From Saxidomus purpurata (lineage: Eukaryota; Mollusca; Bivalvia; Venerida; Veneridae), in assembly GCA_022818135.1 (NCBI GenBank), contig JAFMSR010000002.1, positions 56,758,746 to 56,822,745 of the forward strand: a DNA stretch of 64,000 bases, read 5' to 3'. The notes below the pieces were generated by a model. It saw nothing but the letters and a program-made list of their open reading frames with translations. It made no database searches and was not told where the DNA came from. Position numbers and translations under genes: made by a program. Numbering within the stretch: position 1 is the stretch's first letter; every line of letters begins with the position of its first letter. Shown here piece by piece: positions 58,801 through 64,000 of the stretch.

Positions 58801-61800
58801 AGATATCTGTAGAAAATTGTTTATTTATCTAAAGTAAGCAAACCTAGAGTAAACGAATGCTATGTATACTACTTGAGATTATCCCCCAACGAGAAAAATA
58901 CAGCGAGCACGTGTATTTTGTCCATAATTAAGTTGCGATATCACTGATGCACGTGATCTGTGTGTCTAATGTCTGTATTACATTGGTTATGTTTCAGTGA
59001 TGCAGATCACCTTTATATTGTCAGTTCTACTATGACTGTGCTTTAACTTCTATTTCCTGACTTTCCAATTCTAGCCTGAAACAAGCAAGAGAAATATTGA
59101 CATCTAAACATTCAATACAATGACAATACACCAGCAAAAGAAATAACCCATAGTTCATCAATCATAGTACTGGTAACTTCAATTTTACTGTATAGAATGG
59201 ATATATTCTACTGGCCATTTTTCATTAAATAAGAAGTATACACTGATACCCTGCTAACGGAATACTCTAACAATTCTGCTAACGGAATACTCTAACGATT
59301 CTGCTAACGAAATACTCTAACGATTCTGCTAACAGAATACTCTTACGATTTCCCTGTCGAATGAACATCTTTGTGAACTTATCTTATTGTTGTTGAGTAA
59401 TTTCTCAACCCAGACATAAGATTCATTGCATTTGTTGAGAACTTTCAGATAAACTGAATTACAGTATGATTGGTTAAAATTTAGCAGGTGGGAGAGTATG
59501 TAATATAAAGATTAGCTAACATTTCCCAGACGAATGCATGCAATGACAAACATCAACAGGAATGAAAACCAAAAAAGCTAGCTAATTAACAACATACAAT
59601 TATGTTTAACCACTTAGAAGTTTCAGCAGGTTAAAGATGTCTCCTCTGAATCTTTTAGTAGATTTACACTAGTCTACAGTTCTTTAGACTTAACTGATCA
59701 GGCCCTGGCTAATGTAATGCTTAAGACTTTCAGTTAGGCCATGACAATTTTAACCAATTAGACAGATTAATAGTGCATGTATATATTAATATATAATATC
59801 TTTTATTTTAAACCCTCTATGTTTGATTCCATATGTTTTGTTTATAACAATTTATCTTAGCTCGATTGTGAAGAAAGCTTGTAGCTCATCGAGTCACTCT
59901 ATTTACCATACCTGAGGTTTCCATTTGGAGATGGCAGAGATTCTTGACCTTCTGAGAGTTCCCCATCATGTACAGAATTTACCAGACCAGCTTTTATATC
60001 CCCGGCAGACTTGGTATCCAAACTAGCTGGGGCATCACCTTGTGGGGATTTGGGAGACGATGGACTGGTTGTCGACGCAACTGAACCAGTGCCGGAGGTT
60101 TGTCTGGAGCGAGACTTTGGATCACCATCAGTTTGTATCTGCATCTTGTATTTATACGTCTCCTCAGTGCTTGCAATTGTTCCTAAAATAGATGGAGAAA
60201 AATGTCACTTTAAAATTTCAACAGAATCATACCATCAAAGATTTCAGTATTCACACTTGCGGGGCACCCAATCAAAATATCGGCAGCTGCACTAGAGACT
60301 TTCAACTTACACGGCACTTGTTCTAAGGTCAAGCAAAAGTGATAAAGTTCCTTTGGAAAACATTTAACAAACCTTAACAGTTCAAAACTGAAATTTCTAT
60401 GTGCCTAAAATAATACACTTTTCCTGCAGTAGGAGTGAATATCTAATTTTCTACATTACATACTTACAATTCTTCATGCATATAAATATTTATTGAAGTA
60501 AGTATATAACTTTCTTGCACTTCTAGCCAATCACATAATGTCCATTTTATCAAAAGGAAGTTCAAGTTGTAGAACTGAAATGTTATCAACAAAATATTCT
60601 GAAAATAAAGTCTGCCCTATTTTTAAACTTAATTTACCTGAAGCAAGGTTGAAAGTTCTGCCTTTGATGGCGTCTTTAGGAGGTGGTGAAAACCAGTTCA
60701 TTACTGAACCAATCATAGGAATCTGTCTGAGAACACCCTGAATATAAATGAAAAACTCTAATCACACAATGAAAGTATGGTCAAAAATATCTTTTTTTAT
60801 ACTTTCTTAAATTAGATGTAAACATGGTCTGAAACAAGAGCTGTCCCTAGTAAGTGAGGAATGTCCCAAAAAGAGGTATCTCACAGTCTGTGTCCTCTCC
60901 ATGTGCTCATCAACTGTGCCATGTTATTTTGAAATTGTTCCATGCATGGCCGAGTTACAATGTCTACAGGACTCCATTACTTTTAAACTCTTAAGTGTGA
61001 CCTTGACTGTTGACATTGACAGTTACCTCCTCTGAGCCCCCCCTGACACCATTTCAGCAAAAAAATTTAGGGGCCATGGCCCCTTGACTGAATGGCTACC
61101 TATAAGCTTAAGGGCTACTAATTTTGGCCCATTAACTATTTATGCCACACAGATGGACAGTGTGATTTGTATATGCCCACCTTTTGGGTGCATAAAAATA
61201 TGCCAGTATATTCTGAAATAATATGACACTGCAATGCACATCTGTTCTTCTGTTAATTTATTCAGTACTAGAGGATATAAGGATATAATACCATCTACCT
61301 TGGGGACGTGGCTGCTCTATGTCAAGTAACTAGTAATTTTATATGCAGTAGGAATGGGAGGCTAGATAACTCTTGGGCAATATTTCACACGACCCTTTCT
61401 CATCCTAAAAAATCATCCGCTAGTTATGCTCTTTGACAGACTTCTTATCTTTTATAACAATGCAATGACATGAAAAAAACAGAAAGAGGTGGCCTGTCAT
61501 CAGTAACTTGCTCATTTATACAACATTAAAAAGGGAATGAAAACATCATTATCAACCACAGTGAACCTTATACCTTATATATGTGACCTGGAGCAGAGAT
61601 ACCGTAATCCGAATTCCATACATACCTCTTGCATAAGTTTATGTTCATTTTCCACAAGTAGATCTTTGTTAGCTTCTTCAATACCCTTTCTGACCAGCTC
61701 TGACATACTTTCAAAATACTGAAATAGTAAACAGCAAACCAAACCTGTAAGTGGTATCAAAATGGTTTCAATCTATCTGTATATACAGAAATATTACTTA

Positions 61801-64000
61801 ATATTATTGGTAGTCAATATTTCAGCAGTAGAACTATTTTGGCAAATTCAAAAGATCTGATCATTTATAGAAAATGACCTAGTCCATGTATGCAGCACTG
61901 CACAAACATAAAAACGAAACTTCTTTGAAAAGAAGCATACTTAAAAGTGCAGCACTGAGAAGTCTCTGCTTCACTGTAATACCTGAAGATTGTTTACCTC
62001 GCGAAGGACTGTAAAACCAGTATCAATTATCATGGAGTACAAATTTTTATGAATTTTGTGGAAGGATGGTTTCAACAATCTAATATTCCAATGAAAAAAC
62101 AGCTAACAATACAATTTTCTCTCAGAAAATAAAGAACTATGAATTCAAGTAACAAAGCTGTATTCCATAAATATCAATGAATATTTATGCCCATAAATGT
62201 ACGTGTACAAAATATCTAGATAATCTAACATGTAGTCGAAGAATTCTAGGCTTACCTTAGAAGTTTCCTCGACCTGTTTGCCAGTTTCTTGTACCATATT
62301 AACTAACTCCTGTACATCTGTTTCATCTGTGATTAATCCAAACTTAACACATGCTATCTCATTGTCTGCATAACCTGTAATATACATGTCTCACTGAGTA
62401 AAAAGCTGAAGTCAATAAGTTAGAGTGTAAATATATCTTTTCCAAAATCAAAATTCATACAGAGACAGTTTTTTATGTATCGTAAATCATTTAAGTGTCA
62501 AAAATGAAAGCTGTCTTCAGTGACACCTGATAAGAGTCTTTGTCATTAAAATTTTTAGGAACATCCTGTACCTACATACACATGGATTTGGCAACTTCCG
62601 AAAATCGATAAAACCTTACACATTACATAAAGAAAGAAAAAATTCAAACCCTGAATAATAAATATTGTGAAAAAACATGATTGAAAATGATTCTTTTATA
62701 CGATATTCTTTGTTTCAATTCAACATGGCCGTCAGCTTATAATTAAAAAAATCTTGCTGCTCCTGAGAACTCAATGGTTTGTATAGGAAAATACGAAAGT
62801 AGCCAATTCATATGTTTATACTATTAGGTTCGTGGGAACATTAAAATTAAAGGAACAGGAAGTCTTTAACGAAATTAATTGCTCAACTAATACATTAAAA
62901 TGCAAATAGAAGTTTAACCATTAAGAAAGACATATGTTTACCTAATGAGAAGGCGCTGTCTGTATCTTTGAGTTTGTGTACAAGTTCTATGTTCAAGTTA
63001 TTGACCTCTTTTCTTGCCATTTCATCTTCTAGATTCAACCCTTCCTTTACATAGGCACTTGGAATGTATCTGCAAAAACAGCAAACAATTAAGTACAAAA
63101 CAAATACTCATGCAACAGTAAAAACCTGTTAAAATTTTAGAAAAGAGAAATTTCCAGTGAAACAGCAGTTTTATCACAAGCAAATATACACTAGCGCTTC
63201 CTACTATTACAAATGTATCATTTTCATATGCTAAATCTGATTTTTTTTTTATCTAAGATGGATCTTAGTTGCTTCTAATACTTTACCCTGCTGGCAGCAA
63301 AAGAATCTGCCTCTGCAACCAGTGTAGATCATGATCAAACTTCACTTTGTGTTGTCTAATCATGATCTGTATTGTTCACATTTCAGACTCTAAAATCTCA
63401 GCAACATTCCTTTGAACAGTTTAATGCTGCTGTCAATACTGGAAGATGGATGATTCAATTTTCCAAATTAAACAGTAAATCTCTAATACCCTCACGGCGA
63501 TGGATACCATCAGGTATGAGGTGTCGAGAGTGATTAATATAAGTTGAATAACTTGTTTCACAATCGACCTAAAATAAATTAGTATCAACTAACAGGGCTA
63601 GGGCGAATTACATATTGTAATGAATTGTTACAGAGTAAATTATGACACAATATATAATACATACTGCACTGCACCAAGTCCGGCCCAGGTGCCAACCTCT
63701 ACTAGTTTCAGATTCTCTTGCTCGGCAGTGATAATTCTAAACTTCTCGTAGTTCAGGGTCGTCGCATCTAATATCGCCTAAACATACAATTAGACACTGT
63801 AAGTGGCATGTCCAAGTTGAAACTAATGATGTATGTGCAAAACAAAAATCTTCCTTAGGCTTGCTATGATAATTCATATCAAATATAAATCAGAAACTAC
63901 TGTTTGTTAAAACCTTAAATATGAAGCATAGCTATGGTGTAACATTTATCATTACATTGTTTTTGAAATAGAGTACTTTGCTGTAAGGCTATATTAAACC
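55890..64000 (-). repeat. Inverted copy of about 44.8-55.1 kb (PDXDC1 3' half and flank)
   Basis: Reads as the reverse complement of the left arm without interruption up to the window end. Exon lengths are identical in all seven shared exons. Exon 62942-63069 is identical to 45738-45865; exon 59912-60182 differs from 48714-48984 at seven sites by my count, one of them changing an amino acid (Ala to Pro). Two large differences: the 1.54-kb element (53397-54939) is absent here, and about 100 nt of the SINE at 49015-49147 is missing. Confidence 0.95.
59030..63777 (-). CDS. PDXDC1: PDXDC1 C-terminal part, second (inverted) copy
   Basis: Seven exons on the minus strand, high to low: 63665-63777, 62942-63069, 62256-62374, 61626-61718, 60638-60737, 59912-60182, 59030-59075 (stop at 59030-59032). 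Lengths 113, 128, 119, 93, 100, 271 and 46, the same as the plus-strand copy, giving 289 residues with all splice sites intact. The preceding exon (59 nt) would lie just beyond the window, judging by the 359-nt intron in the other copy. The pattern of differences (mostly synonymous in the longest exon) shows both copies have been under constraint, as expected for two alleles or a young duplicate. The sequence gives no sign of decay. Confidence 0.93.

Noticed and set aside
59030..63777. A true second PDXDC1 paralogue
   Set aside because: Not excluded, but near-identity, allele-like differences and contigs ending at the same locus on an arbitrary gap make haplotype duplication more likely; kept as a finding instead of asserted.

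Overview
The window is nuclear DNA from an animal with ordinary GT-AG introns, an AT-rich background and dense short repeats. The repeat families (elements opening with TTAGCTCACCTG or TAGCTCGACT, tRNA-headed SINEs, 'TTTGACCT' repeats) and the protein sequences fit a mollusc, most likely a bivalve. The species cannot be named from sequence alone.

Layout. Bases 1-470 are almost pure G runs with a few T and C runs, probably a sequencing or assembly artefact. MRE11 (double-strand-break repair nuclease) is on the plus strand, coding from 3517 to 10551, with the whole nuclease region in one 1,025-nt exon. From about 10.6 to 23 kb there is no intact gene. That stretch holds tandem-bearing non-autonomous elements, a decayed LINE ORF1/gag-like zinc-knuckle gene on the minus strand (17.4-18.6 kb), SINE pieces, a GA microsatellite and small inverted-repeat elements. 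A compact four-exon Ly6/uPAR-type gene (signal peptide, ten cysteines, probable GPI tail) is at 23121-25368, plus strand. After a 500-N gap (27590-28089), 22 exons of PDXDC1 run on the plus strand from 28273 to its stop at 50391; the N-terminal exons are not visible. A second 500-N gap (55092-55591) follows. From about 55.9 kb to the end, the sequence is a close inverted copy of 44.8-55.1 kb and carries the last seven PDXDC1 exons on the minus strand, all intact.

Main points of interest. (1) The inverted PDXDC1 copy looks like two haplotype contigs joined tail to tail across an arbitrary 500-N gap, although a real palindrome is possible. (2) A 1.54-kb tandem-core element is present in one arm and cleanly absent from the other, giving an empty site inside the same window; a 3' hairpin followed by TCTTGT suggests a Helentron-derived (HINE-like) element. 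(3) The 3' splice site of one PDXDC1 exon is repeated nine times at about 41-nt spacing, and all upstream copies lead to a stop. (4) PDXDC1 has a U12-type intron with textbook 5' and branch motifs. (5) This PDXDC1 has a lysine where PLP decarboxylases carry the Schiff-base lysine. (6) One MRE11 exon is missing or out of order. The three genes have unrelated jobs (DNA repair, cell-surface signalling, PLP-fold protein), and nothing suggests they work together. Their linkage beyond 27.6 kb depends on the scaffolding being right.
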